Made by a program: the position numbers and the translations under genes
Shown: positions 52,318 to 64,000 of the stretch, in pieces
Numbering within the stretch: the first letter of the stretch is position 1
How the letters are laid out: each line of letters opens with the position of its first letter
NCBI GenBank assembly: GCA_027886175.1
Contig: JAJNNQ010000008.1
Coordinates: 7,381,001-7,445,000 of the forward strand
From: Phylloscopus collybita
Taxonomy: Eukaryota; Chordata; Aves; Passeriformes; Phylloscopidae
Length of the DNA: 64,000 nucleotides
Direction: 5' to 3'
The notes under the pieces: generated by a model
Told to the model about the DNA's origin: nothing
Database searches by the model: none
What the model saw: only the letters and a program-made list of their open reading frames with translations

Positions 52318-53754
52318 CTGTCCTTGTACGGTTGCACGACTTCTGCCTTGCAGGTGCTGATTAGAAACTGAAGAATGCCAAGGATGGGCCTGAGTTTGAG
52401 ACGGTGGCCGAACGAGTTCAGATGACGGTGTCACTTGCTGTGGGCTTATATGGTGTTCCAGGTCATGCTCTAAAACATGGCTTGTGCTATCCTGAACAAA
52501 TGCAGAGTCATCAAACTGTGGCAGAAGGTCTTCCTGCAGGAGGTCATCTGGGTCAAGTCCTGTGAATGGTTCACTGTGAGTCTCCACTTGATGAAGTAAG
52601 TTGTCATCTAAAGATGTAAAACCGTTGCTTTCAATAGGGTCGGTGAAATGGCTTATCTGAGAAGCAGAACTAGTGGAAGCTGAAAAATTAATATTCACAG
52701 GAGAGAGTTTTGAACTACTAAAGTTGCCCTGAGGATGTGCAGAATGCAACATTTGAAAAGTACTCGAATTCAAAGGTGTATTAGGATTCAACATGTGCTC
52801 AGTTGTTTCTTGCTTGGTCCCTGTTTGAGATGTAAAGGCATCGCTTCCAGTGAAGTCAGAGATAGAGTGTGTCTGCTGGCTAGTAGAAAGAGCTGTTGTA
52901 GGCTGAAGAAGGCTGGTAGGAGAAATGTGATTATTAGAGTAGGAATACGGAGATGAAAATTGTTGACTATTACTGACAGAACATGGAGTAATAGTTGGGG
53001 ACTGTCCATCAAAATTTCCTTCTTGATTCCCACAAAAATGTATTGAAGCACTTGCAGTTTGAGAAAACTGTTGAACAGACAGAGGCTGCTGTGAAGTCGA
53101 TGGATTAGAAACTGAAGGTGGGTGGTTAACACTGACTCTGAGGGAAGTAGACACATTAACTTCCATGAAGTCTTTTGGCTGACTCAGAGCATCCTGCCCC
53201 GTGTTGTTCCTGCTCTGCTGCGGCCGTAGCGAGGCACACTGATGCTGTGGTTCATTAGCCTGAAATAAGGCAAAGTCATGGTGTGCTACAAAGCTTTTGT
53301 TTTGCTGCATAGACTGAGAGTGTCCTTGGTGAAAAGGGGACCCATTTTGATTCGAAACAGTTGTGGCAGTTTGATGACCCCACATAGGACTACCATCAGC
53401 CACATCTGGAAACATCCCATTGGACTGGTTTTGCGGATGAACTGGTGAGCAATTGAATTGAGAGTGTGGTGATAAGACATTGTCAGCTGAGCTATTAAAA
53501 GACTGATTTACTGAGTGAAGCTTCAGTGAATCATACTGATTCAGCTGATCAAACTCACTCATCTTTTGTTGATTTTGAGCATCTTGCACATGGTTCAGTG
53601 AGTCTATGTGCAAAGGTTCAAATTCTGCACCCAAATTCAATTCATCAACAAGTGAAACAGGTCCAGGTTGAACAAAGGCATCATCTGACAAACCTTCTAA
53701 GGTCTCACTAAAAAGATTGGCATCATCGAAAAAATCCATCATAGGATCAGTCAT
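52318..53754 (-). CDS. CHD9: CHD9 coding exon 1: start codon and disordered N-terminus (residues 1-479)
   Basis: The ATG at 53754 has A at -3 and opens a 479-codon frame ending in CAG just before a GTATGC donor (intron starts 52317). The frame reads 18 codons further into the intron before a stop, so the donor defines the exon end. The protein is rich in S, Q, N and H and low in hydrophobics. It opens with an acidic MTDPMMDFFDD segment and has a second acidic cluster near the end (GLDPDDLLQEDLLPQFDD), plausible activation-type sequence. No folded domain is visible. This large first coding exon matches the CHD9 layout and is followed by an 18-kb intron. Confidence 0.97.
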
Positions 53755-53837
53755 CTTGAGAGGTCTGTTCTGCTTTTGCTCTCAACTCCAAATGGAGTCA
53801 ATTTTGTCTCTCTGCAGGCAACAGAAACAAATGACAT
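53751..53837 (-). promoter_or_regulatory. Upstream ORF overlapping the CHD9 start codon
   Basis: An upstream ATG at 53837 (weak context, T at -3) opens 28 codons. Its TGA stop overlaps the CHD9 ATG in the tetranucleotide ATGA. This stop-start geometry is the one known to favour termination-reinitiation or leaky scanning, so it could lower translation of the full-length protein. The arrangement is seen directly; a regulatory role is inference. Confidence 0.45.
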
Positions 53838-53920
53838 CCAGTGGTCACCACCTTATCCAAGGCATGCCAACAGCCATTAGTGCTTCTGATGAAACATTCG
53901 TCTTCAGGTGTTAAAGCATC
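53755..53920 (-). other. CHD9: CHD9 exon 5'UTR part
   Basis: The exon that carries the start codon begins at 53920, after the pyrimidine-rich acceptor CTCCTCTCCCTCAG (minus strand). That makes it an internal exon with 166 nt of leader, so at least one non-coding exon lies upstream. The leader has several upstream ATGs, with short frames such as the one starting at 53877 (10 codons) and a longer one at 53837. Confidence 0.85.
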
Positions 53921-55424
53921 CTGAGGGAGAGGAGTGAAGGGGAAAAAAAAAAAAAAAGAAAAAAAATTTAATTCAATGACTCTCCTCATCCTTCCTTCCC
54001 CTTCCCAACACTTTTAAGGGTGTTTGATACTTTAGAAAAACCACAAAAAAGTAAGTTATTTTCGCTTATACGATGCCCTGTGCGAGGTTTATAATTTTTT
54101 TCCCTTATAAAAATATGTTTTAAATGTAATGGTTTCATTTGTTTTATTCACTCGAAGAACAATATTAGATTCTCCTTGGTTATATTCATTAAAACTACCA
54201 AATTACACCAGAGTTGGGTTTTAGAGCTCCAGGATTAGAATTTCTTTACAACAAAAATAATCATGTACTACGTAAGATGTATGTAATAATTCTGCATGCT
54301 TAAACAAAAAACTTGAAAGGTTATAAACTACATTTAAGTCAAAGTTTAATTTCATTAGGGAAAACTGGGATACTTTGTTTCTTCTATTTAAGTTGCATTA
54401 TTCAAGTTCCTGAGAAACGGTATTTTAACTCCTCTTAGAAGGAAAGGCAAGAGAATGAAAACAATGATACAAAGAAAACACAAAAAGAACAAACTTCAGT
54501 TCAAAGGAGTTTGCACCTCTAGTTTTGAAACATTTGAAACTATTTATTCATAGTATCACTGAGTGATCACCAATTAATTGATTTGCAGTGAGGGATTTAA
54601 GGAGAGTTGAAAAGTATGGATAATTTAACTTTAGCCTAAAAACTCCCACATTTAGAGTGTAATCAAACAGAATGGGAGATGACTGAAAATGTGTGTCTGT
54701 GATAATGTACCTCCTCAGATAACTGGTAACCCTACAGAATAGGGAAGCAGTTAAATGAACAACTTCATGGAATAATCATTCCTTTATCCTGTCAATACAA
54801 ATATCTAATTAAAGAAAAAAAAAAAAGGAAAAAACCACAGCCACAACTTTTAATTCCTGACCCTCCTAAAGCTCACCTTCAATTGCAATTCCTCATTAAT
54901 AAATTTTCCTAAGAATAAAATGAGAATAGGATCCTTCCAGAAATGAACACCCTGTAAATCTGAAATATTCTCTAATGGAAAATGTTAATGCTGAACCAAA
55001 TATGCCCATTGGCAAGCTGATGAAAACCCATTCTGCATATACTCCTAGCCCACTGAGGTGATGTGACCACAGTTAGAATAAAGTCAAACTTAAAATTCAC
55101 AAACCTCCTTTAAGGTTTGAGTATATGAGACTTCTGGTGTGTACAGAGAAAGGACAGATGGACCCTATACCACCCTGAGAGACACCAATCAGGTATGGAT
55201 TGGTGTGTCAGCGAGGAGGAGAACAAGCATGATAAAAAAAGAAGTGACAGAAGCTTAGGGAGATGACAGCTTAGCACAGCAAAGCTGCTGTGGATCCCAG
55301 ATTATACATGTGCAAGTTATTGCTTAAAGTTGGCAATCTCCTAAAGTCCCAAGATAAAGAAAGCATTAATATAATTGTCTTCTAACACTGATTAAGTTGT
55401 CTACTTATGATTAAAAGCAACATA

Positions 55425-55490
55425 ATGACTTTCCCAGTAAGGAACACCTTCCAATAGATGACTTTCCCAGTAAGGGACACCTTCCAACAA
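55425..55490. repeat. 33-bp tandem duplication
   Basis: ATGACTTTCCCAGTAAGG...CCTTCCAA occurs twice back to back (55425-55457 and 55458-55490) with about three differences. Confidence 0.85.
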
Positions 55491-57167
55491 ACAGCCAGCA
55501 GGATCCAGGTAGAAGGTCTGGCATGGCTTATAACGTTGCTAATATAGTGATATCTCATCCTAGTTTATCTCAACACAAAAGACAAGTCAGGAGAGAGCTA
55601 TTTTAGCTCTTTAGCTTCTCTCAGAAGAAAACCAATTCAAATTAAGTACAAGGAAAAAAAATACCGTAGACACAGAACAAATGTAATTCAAGAAACCCCA
55701 CCCGAGGAAAGATAAGATGGAAATTATGGTAGCCATGGGTAAAACGTTATGTTCCAGGCTATCAGGGACTACTGATAAAAATCTTAAATTTGACGCCTGT
55801 ATCAGTAAGTTTACATACTGAGTCTGATCAAATTCTGCTAACTGGAAAAAACAGAGGGGAAAAAAAGAGCTTCTATCAGAGAATTTGGGTTTTGACCAGG
55901 GAAGTACTTTTACCCATAGTCTTCCAGGAAACTTCATGTCTGTCTTATACCAGAAGAAAAGGAAAAGAAGATCTATTTTACAGAATACATCAAAAAAACT
56001 GAACTCATAAGGGAACAGGTATCAAATTTCACTCTGAAAACATGAAGTGGGGGTAGCAGTAAAAGGAATATAATAAAAAAAATCTGATGTGTTTTATTTC
56101 ATTCTATATTTATTTCATGGCATTTCTGACTACTTTTGCTGAAGTGACAACAGAAAACAAGCTACTCTAGTTATAAGCAAGTAAATCAGGTGGAGCTGAA
56201 GCGCATTACTATGATATCCACACTTTGATACAGGAGGTGGCACTGCTTCACATGACTGATGTGTGACAGTACCAAAGATAAGAGAAATCAGTGACTTTGG
56301 TGACCATTTTTCTCCAAAGTTGAAACCATGGCTATTCAGAAAAATAACAGAAGCCACCTCAGAGAGAAGCTAGGGACAAGTTAGCAACCATGAGGAATTA
56401 AAACAAGTCATAAAAGCATGACACAAGAGAAATCCAGACTATGGGAAAAGGACACAGAGAGTCATAGTTAAGGAAGAGTTTTACATTACATGCTTTGCTT
56501 GCAAAGGGTTTAGTTTGGGGGATTTTTTAGGGAAGCAATGCAACCAGGCATAACAAACAAGAAGTCTGCTAGAGACTGAATAAAATCACTGTATTTGCTA
56601 AATTCTATGTAACATCCAACAGCATGACAGCTTTGTGGCTTGCTGTGATTTGCCCATCTATTAGCAGATGGAATACTGCATCAAAAGAGTGCATGGTAAA
56701 ACCCAGACACTCAAAAAACTGATCACTTCTGCACAATATCTAGAAATGAGACATTCTCTTCCCAATATTAAAAAAAACAATTACACTCTTGTTACTTGTC
56801 AGATTTTAACGAAAGCTTTGGCCAAGTTCAAAAAGCTGAGTTAATTAAATAACACAGAAGTTACTTCCTGCTGATGCATCAATATAAATGATATTCCATC
56901 ACAGATTTAAAGATCAATGTACATGTTAAATTTAAAAGGCACAGAGGGACATAATTTCCTCAAAATACAGTAATACAGAAGACTAAATAAGGAGATTTAG
57001 TAGATATAAACTCTTTTATTCCCTAACAGGAAGGACTGTTTGTAGTAGAGTGCCATGGTATCTTTAGCTAAATATGGATTGAAAAGATGCTTTTTCTTAT
57101 TTTTATTACTAAAATTCGGATAAAACTTGGTTGGGTAGCCCAAATAAAAACCCATACATCCAATATG

Positions 57168-57188
57168 TATATATATATATATATATAT
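57168..57188. repeat. (TA)n microsatellite
   Basis: About ten TA units in the upstream CHD9 intron. Confidence 0.9.
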
Positions 57189-60100
57189 GCATTATTTTAG
57201 ATAAAAATTACTTTTCATTGGCATACATTTCTAATGATTTTTGAGTAACGACCCATCATTAAAAAATGAGGAGAGTAAAATCATTCTCTCAACATACTGG
57301 TTTTGTTTAGAATTCTCTTTCTGCTACAGAGTTCACAGACATCATGCAAAATACTCAAAAGATCACTCAAGTATCTTGAATTTTAATTTGAAGACTATGA
57401 AGATTTAAAACATATGGGCCTAAACTAAATTCTCAGAACTGAGTTCCAGTCCATGGCTACAGTTCCAGCTCCAAGTCAGAGCAAAGAACCAGAGCACGCT
57501 GGCCTGTGTGTGCTTGTCAGACTAATCACAGCAGTCTGTTACCATACCTACACTGATCCTGCTTGCCCCAAACACCCCATCTAGCTGCTTGCCTTCCTCT
57601 GCTCCCCACATGCACAAACTCCCTTCCTCCACCTCTCCTCCTTTCATCCAAGTAGCATCTGAGAAATAAATATAGCAAATGTAAATACGAAAAGAAAAAA
57701 AAAAAAAGGATATCACTAGCTACCTATTTTTTGAGAGTTCATGGAATTCCAAGACAGCCAACAAGACAAACAACACTTTACTTGGGAAGAAAATCCATTT
57801 GCCAGTGCAACTGAAGGCAAATTTCTACCATTCTCAACCATGTCTGCCTTCACTGTGAATAGGACAACTTCCTTAATGAAAACAGTTTTGCTTAAGCTGA
57901 ATAGAGCAAAACCAGCCCAAAGACAAATTATTTCACAGAACTCTGTATAAAACAACATGGTATCAAAAAGCCCCACAGCAATGCTTAAGCTACTTACTGT
58001 ACTTCATTAAGAGATCCATGTTAACATTAATTTTTAATTCAAGGTGAATTTATGAAGCCTCAAAATATTTCAGCAAGCTGTAGTTAATATATGGAGAGAA
58101 GATATAAAAACAAATTCTGCAATGTATGAAGTAAACACAGCTTAAACTTAACTGTTTTCTTCCAAGACCTACAAAAATTAAAAATACCAGTAGATTTTTG
58201 AAAAATTCATGTTTTCTAAAAAGCCTTTTGTGTTTTTTTTTCCTATTGTTTTGAAGTGCAGGTGTGTAATACCACAAAGTTTCTTCAGACTAAGTAAGGT
58301 TTATTTTATTGAGACGAACTGTTGTTTGTTTTGATTGCACAAAATTCAGACCCTTTGCTTTACTCCAAGTTAGAATCACTTTTTTTCCAAAACTCCAAAT
58401 TCAAAATATGGATGGCAAGATGCACAGTTAAAGCCCATAGAACTGTATATAGATCAGAAAATGAGTCTCAAATCACAGACCAATTTATAAATCCTTTATC
58501 TATATACCATTGTTTCTCTGTCTGTAATACTAAGAGTTAGCGATTTAATTAAAGCATTCATATTTGGACATGAATTGCAAAGTTTAGTTATTAGCTTGGG
58601 TCAAAATTAAGAGCTAGCACAGGCACCTAATGAACCCTGTACTGTAAAAGTTCCTGATAAACCTTTAAGACAAAAATAAGTTGCTGAAATCTTCTAAATT
58701 AAAATATATCACAAGATAATTAAGAAAAGAGCCCAAGTCAAAATAAAATATATTCTTACCCATGAATATAGAACACATCTCTTTAATGAAGAATTAAGAA
58801 GCTCAGAGATGTGTTTTAAATCCAGATGAATACCTCATCATCAGAGACCTGAAAATGAAGCATGTTCAACAAGTCACACACAGTAACCAACTTCAGGAGT
58901 GTACACTCAAATGCAATACCTGATACTCAAAAGCTCACTAGATGCCATAAAACAAGAATACCAGAATTAACACACATTCACTAGTAGCTATGATTTTTAA
59001 GTGCCTGGTAAATAGGTACATGTTTATTTTGTAGGACTATTAAAAATAACCCAAGTCTACAAACCCTTTAGGATGAAGGGTAGCTTGTGCCACAAAACCA
59101 AAAGGTTTAGGCTAACTTTAAGACAGGAGGTACGTACTCAAAACCAACAACAGCAAAAAGAAAAGTTTTGAGGTTAGGTTTTGAACCTGTCAGAGAAACC
59201 CTGTACGTGTCTTTTAACAGCAGTGAGCTGTTCCACACTGCCAGTGGACTGCAATGGGAACTGACACTGCCTTTCAGGGAGAGAATACCTGCATGACAGT
59301 TTTATCCTGTTCCTTGCCTTGGCAGTAGGTAGAAGAGCTCAATTTCAAGAGGTTCTCTTTTAATCTCAGAGGCTACAAAACATTACAAAGTTTAAGGGAA
59401 AATGTGCATGGAGGGCATTCTAGGGCCACTGTGTAAAAGCCTCAAAGCACACAAAACTACCCTCTAACACTGAAAGACAGACAGAAAGTTTATATATGAA
59501 TTGATATTCTACACCACTGTCTTTTTCCATTTCAAAAATATGATTATTGTATCCAAGGCACCAAACATCCTCCAATTCCAATACAAAGATTCCTTTCTTC
59601 CTAAATACAGTTTGGTGATGGTAAACTTTTGCAGAACTATTAATGCAGATCAACCTTTTAACTTTGTTAGAAGATAACATAGTATCTATTACTGCATTGA
59701 GAAGCAGATTTTAGCACAATTATTTCCTCTCCCTACATCTTGGAAACATTGCTGTAGCGTATGTGGAAGATAGAAATTGGTTATAGCAACTACCAAATCC
59801 TGCAATGTCCAGAAAAAAAAAATCTGGTATTAATTTGGTACATAAATTGCTACATTTATCCTCCTTCTATTATTCAGTAACTTCCCAAGACTTTTTCCAA
59901 GATTGCTAAACCAAAATGTCTTTGCTTTGAAATAAAAGGGACACTTAATGCAGAGAAGTACTTTTCTAAAATTCATGCTAAGCGTGTACCCAGCACACAC
60001 CTAGGAGGAAGTTGCTAAAATGCCTTTGTTTACCATTTATGTGAACTGATATTAATTTTGTATCAAAACAGACAGAAAACTTGCTCCAGATGTTCCCTTC

Positions 60101-60980
60101 TTTTGTACTGGAAATCTCATCATACAACTACAGCTCCTGTCATGTGCAAGTCCTCTTCACATCCAGGAATTAGAAAAGAGTTTGAAACTATTTAACTGCC
60201 AGGTCCTATGCAACAATTTAATCTATTTTTTGTTGTTCTCAATCTCTGCTTATTTAGAAGTTCTTTGTTAAATAAAGTTAGAGCATAAAGATTTTACAAT
60301 ATATACACTAAATGAATAGAGGCATTCAAAAATATATTATTTGATAAAAGAAAAATTAAAAACTTGCAAGTAATTTATTCTACTGGTAAGAGTTCAACAG
60401 TAAAAAAAGAAGCCTAATTCACCTGTAACTACCATACAAGACAAATGATATCTTAAGCTCTTGGCTATCCAAAGCAGCTGTGTATCCTTCCTCAACTGAA
60501 TTGTTCTTGAATCCTCAAAATAAAGAGAAAAAAAAGATGTTTCTTACTCTTTAGAACAGTGTCCACTTGCTTGAACAGCTTCTAATACGGAGACAATTTT
60601 GGAATACTTAAAAGTTTGAAAAATCCTACATTGAAAGGAGGAAAAAAACCCATATGTAACTAGATATACATTCACCAGGTCTGCAATACAGTATTCTAAA
60701 TGTAAAATATAATGAATACTTCTGACAGCAGAAGAGTCACTAATGATTATATGAAGTGCCAAAGAGAAATCCACACAGAAGGAAGCTAGAGCTTTTATAA
60801 GCTCCAAAATGGGATCTATCTCCACAGGTTCTCACATAAACTATATTGCATGTGAACTTTTAAATACACATATATACATATATACGTATTTATAAGTGTG
60901 GTATGTTACAAAAAATTCTGTAAAGATCCTTTCTTTGGGAGAAAGTCTTAATCTGCACTTTTAAATCTTGAATTGGTAAA

Positions 60981-61000
60981 ATTAACTATATATAGTTAAT
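60981..61000. repeat. 20-bp perfect AT palindrome
   Basis: ATTAACTATATATAGTTAAT is self-complementary and lies in an AT-rich stretch. Confidence 0.7.
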
Positions 61001-61296
61001 ATATATAATTACTATATAACAATATACAATACAAGTTATACTTTATTAAACAGAACCAGAACTGCATGTTTTTTAAGCATGCCTAGATCCATACTGAACT
61101 ATCTTAGAAAGTTCTAAGTTCTAAAAAATACATTTCACAGTCCAACTAATATAATATCTTCATAAGATACAGAAAATATACATTTCCCTAAGTACACACA
61201 TTTTCCTTGGGCTTCTTGATGAATTTCTAAAGCATTACTCTTTATAAAAAAAAAAAAAATGAACAACAGTGTTTTGGCTATTTCTCTAAATATCTG

Positions 61297-61600
61297 CAGG
61301 AGGTATCAGAGCATGGACCGGGCTCTGCTCCTGGTGCCCAGCAATGGGACAAGAGGAAGGGGCAGGAGCTGATGCCCAGGCAGTTCCACCGGGACATGAG
61401 CAAGGACTTCTCTGCTGTGCAGAGGCCGAGCACTGAACAGGCTGCCCAGAGGCTGTGCAGTCTCCCTCACTGGGGATATTCCAGAGCTGGCTGGACACAA
61501 TCCTGTGCCCTGGGTAATTCTCCTTGAGCAGGGAGGTTGGACCAGATGATCACCCTGTGGTCCTTTCCAACCTGACCCATTCTGTGAGTCTGTGATTCTT
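61297..61600 (+). mobile_element. CR1 LINE 3' fragment (plus orientation)
   Basis: A block containing GACAAGAGGAAGGGGCAGGA, CAGGCTGCCCAGAGGCTGTG, TTGGACCAGATGATCACC and TCTGTGAGTCTGTGATTCTT is the forward 3' part of an avian CR1, ending in the terminal octamer-like TGTGATTCTT at 61600. Open frames on either strand here are repeat-derived. Confidence 0.85.
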
Positions 61601-64000
61601 ATTTTGGACATTAAACCACAGATTTTTATACACATTTTCTTATAGGAAACAAACGATTCATTTCAATTAGTTGAGAATAGCTACACAAATGTCTATTTTT
61701 TAAAACATTATGTAAATTTTAATAAAACAGTTTAGTTTTGCACGACATCCTTGTGTGTTTTTATCTCTTCAGTCTTGGCATATACCTTAAAAAATTTTAA
61801 CAGCACCAGTTGAATATATTATTATTTTCAACTACCTTCTTCACCTTTATGCCAAAGGTTATTGCCCTCAAAGCACACCTGCAGGACAAAACATGTAGGT
61901 GTGCATCTGCTGTGCTGTTTCAGCATATAGTCTCCCACTTTAGTTTTAACCCTTCCTCTTATTTGTTTAACAAACCCATTAGACTTTGCATTAAAACAGC
62001 AGAAGTGTACATATACCTTCTATTTTGTCATTTATATTTTGTGGATGTTAATTGCAATAAAGGGACAATAGTAATGCAGAGAACGACAACATGTTAATCT
62101 GCTGCTATTGATAGAAAACTAGAAAGATACCAGGAGTTTGGAATACCTTATTGCAAAGACTAAAGTTTATCTCCAAGTCAGTTTATTTTAGTGGAAATTG
62201 CTGTTAAGAAGTTAATGCATTTAGCCACCAGACTACTGAAGGGATCCATATTAGTAACCAGTACTGCTCTTAAAATATGCCAGTTTTGTTTCTCTGTAGC
62301 GTACCTGTGGAGATTTTCATGAATTTCAGAACTTCAGTGATTTCCTTCTGTTTCTAATACTGATAACAAAAACTTCCCATGTTTTGTTCTTCAGGTTTAA
62401 ATACCACTACACGCAACTTTTTTTTTTTCTTTTTAGTGTGTCTGTAAAAAATACAAATGTCTCTTTTGGAAGTTTAGTTGTTAAAAGAGAGTAACATACT
62501 CAGTGTAATGTATTTATAGTTTGCAGTTTACTTCTGATTATTAGAGAGAGTTACACAAACTCTCTTGTAAGTTTAAAAAGAAAATCCTCTGGTGCTGCTG
62601 AGATTTCAGATGTAAACATTACAGGCTTTCTATTGTTTTGAATCAATTTCAGCATTACAGACCTACAAAATATGTTTCTGAATTCTGGTATTCTTCCTCA
62701 GGAACATTTAGGCCATTTTAAAATTTAGAGAAACATTTGCATTAAAAATCAAAAAAAACCCTCTTATTTTCACATGTAGCCTAAACCACATGTAAAGATT
62801 TAATTACATCATCAGAGACAGAAGACTTCAGAGCACAGCCCTCTTTCAATTCACAATCTGATAATACAGTATCTTCCAATAATTCTCATGTTCTGATAAG
62901 CATCTTTGCAAACTACTGCAAGTTTATAACCTGGAAGTACCAACTAAAACAATGCAAAGGATTGTGCCTGTTTTAGAGACGCCTGTGGATCCTGACTGAT
63001 GAAGACAGACAGCTGTGAAGGCTTGACATTGACAGAAATCTGCATTGGGAAAAAAAAAAAAAAAAAAAGAGCACAATTTCAAGCCTTGACACTGCCAGAT
63101 GAGGATATGCCAGTACTTCACTGAACAGGTTCAGACATCCCACTCCACACTGCATTTACTGGCATAAGGAGTTTCATCTGTACCACAGGCCTGCCCCATG
63201 CAGAGGGAGGCTGCATACAAGTTTTCTGTTGGTTTATTTTTGGGGGGGTTTTTTTAAGTATTTCTAAGGAGATTTGATATGAAAGTTTCCTAAAAGAGTT
63301 CTTCCCAGGCACATGTTAACCAAGACACTCAGAGTTCACAATTTGTTCAGTATACTGTCCTTAAATTAGGAAATCAATTACAACTAATAACTCAAGCAAA
63401 ACATAATTTCTCATCTTGTCTCATGATTTCCAGCATAGTTCCTGAATTCACCTGTAACAGAGACTCCAGGCAACTTTTACTGTGACATCAATATTCTGTC
63501 ACAAGAGTCTGACAGTCAAAATGGACTTTTAAAAAACTTCCCCAGTTAAATGGGACAATAATCAACTCTTTGCCAAGAGTATTTATGAATTAATTCTTAC
63601 AAGCTTACTAAAAACCTGTCTCTGAAGCTAAATTTAGGTTTAGCTTCTGAAAAACAGCAAAGAAATACTTGGAAGAACTACATGCTGAAACCAGCAACAT
63701 TATATTATATGGACTCAAGCCTACTGTCTTACCTAACACTGTTTTTCATGTAGGTGGAAGCCACAACTACAGCAGCTTTACTACAGGGTAATTGAAAACA
63801 CAAATATATTGTATTGAATTCTCGGATTTCCGATAACATATGGAACATCAGATGGGCAGACTTTCATGGCATTACACAAATGAAATCTTTCTGAAGCTTG
63901 AAAGTTTCTTCACTAGGGTGTTAAGTATCAAATGTAATGAAATCATTTCTCTTTAAAAGCCATTTACAGAATAGATTTTGGAGGAATTCCTGAATTTTAG

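Larger units (their letters stand above)
53921..64000 (-). other. CHD9: Upstream CHD9 intron (5' of the first coding exon)
   Basis: The acceptor at 53921 implies an upstream exon. None can be placed in this 10 kb with confidence: there is no CpG island, and only the CR1 copy, a TA microsatellite and a 33-bp duplication stand out. Confidence 0.7.

Noticed and set aside
58833..58856. Possible 15-nt micro-exon in the upstream intron (minus strand: CATTTTCAG, GTCTCTGATGATGAG, GTATTC)
   Set aside because: Splice-like by eye, but such motifs are common by chance and no second line of evidence supports a 5'UTR exon here.
61286..61635. Minus-strand frames of 70-109 codons
   Set aside because: They lie across a CR1 3' fragment and run antisense to it, so they are repeat-derived.

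Overview
The window is vertebrate and almost certainly avian. CR1 LINE tails, the typical bird retroposon, lie at 45811-46140, about 47984-48050 and 61297-61600. No mammalian-type SINEs were recognised, and overall repeat density is low. The sequence is AT-rich non-coding DNA interrupted by short, strongly coding exons with GT-AG splice sites on the minus strand.

One protein-coding gene is clearly supported: CHD9, a chromodomain-helicase-DNA-binding protein of the CHD6-9 (Kismet) subfamily, transcribed right to left. I resolved 22 consecutive coding exons. They run from the initiator ATG at 53754 to an exon ending at 933, total 4868 nt, and encode about 1622 residues. All exon phases join without a break. 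In protein order they give: a long Q/S-rich disordered N-terminus (52318-53754); a lysine-rich basic linker (33674-34008, 24255-24366, 20983-21132); tandem chromodomains (19766-19834 to 16081-16218); the SNF2 ATPase N-lobe (13770-13891 to 9696-9951) and C-lobe (8667-8877 to 5560-5727); the post-helicase acidic bridge (4806-4985, 3405-3515); and the SANT/SLIDE-like region (2542-2738 to 933-1092). The rest of the gene (end of SANT/SLIDE, BRK domains, C-terminus, 3'UTR) lies beyond position 1. The non-coding first exon(s) and main promoter appear to lie beyond 64000. The catalytic motifs are intact, so nothing suggests a pseudogene.

The 18.3-kb intron after the first coding exon (34009-52317) holds the most unusual content. 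It contains a dense CpG island (about 34905-35720), far from any annotated first exon I can infer. A candidate alternative first exon within it (ATG at 35158, donor after 35129) splices in frame to the second coding exon. The resulting N-terminus starts MSSVKRPRGR-PPSKK, a canonical HMGA-type AT-hook formed across the splice junction. The same island has plus-strand exon-like sequence at 35853-35943, a CCAAT-bearing near-palindrome and a YY1-like site. Farther upstream in the same intron (50755-51100) is a GC-rich block with an open frame running into a well-formed minus-strand poly(A) signal, which could be an LTR relic or an alternative terminal exon.

The remaining sequence is intron with small repeats. 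I found no RNA genes, CRISPR arrays or intact mobile elements, and no second gene I could defend.
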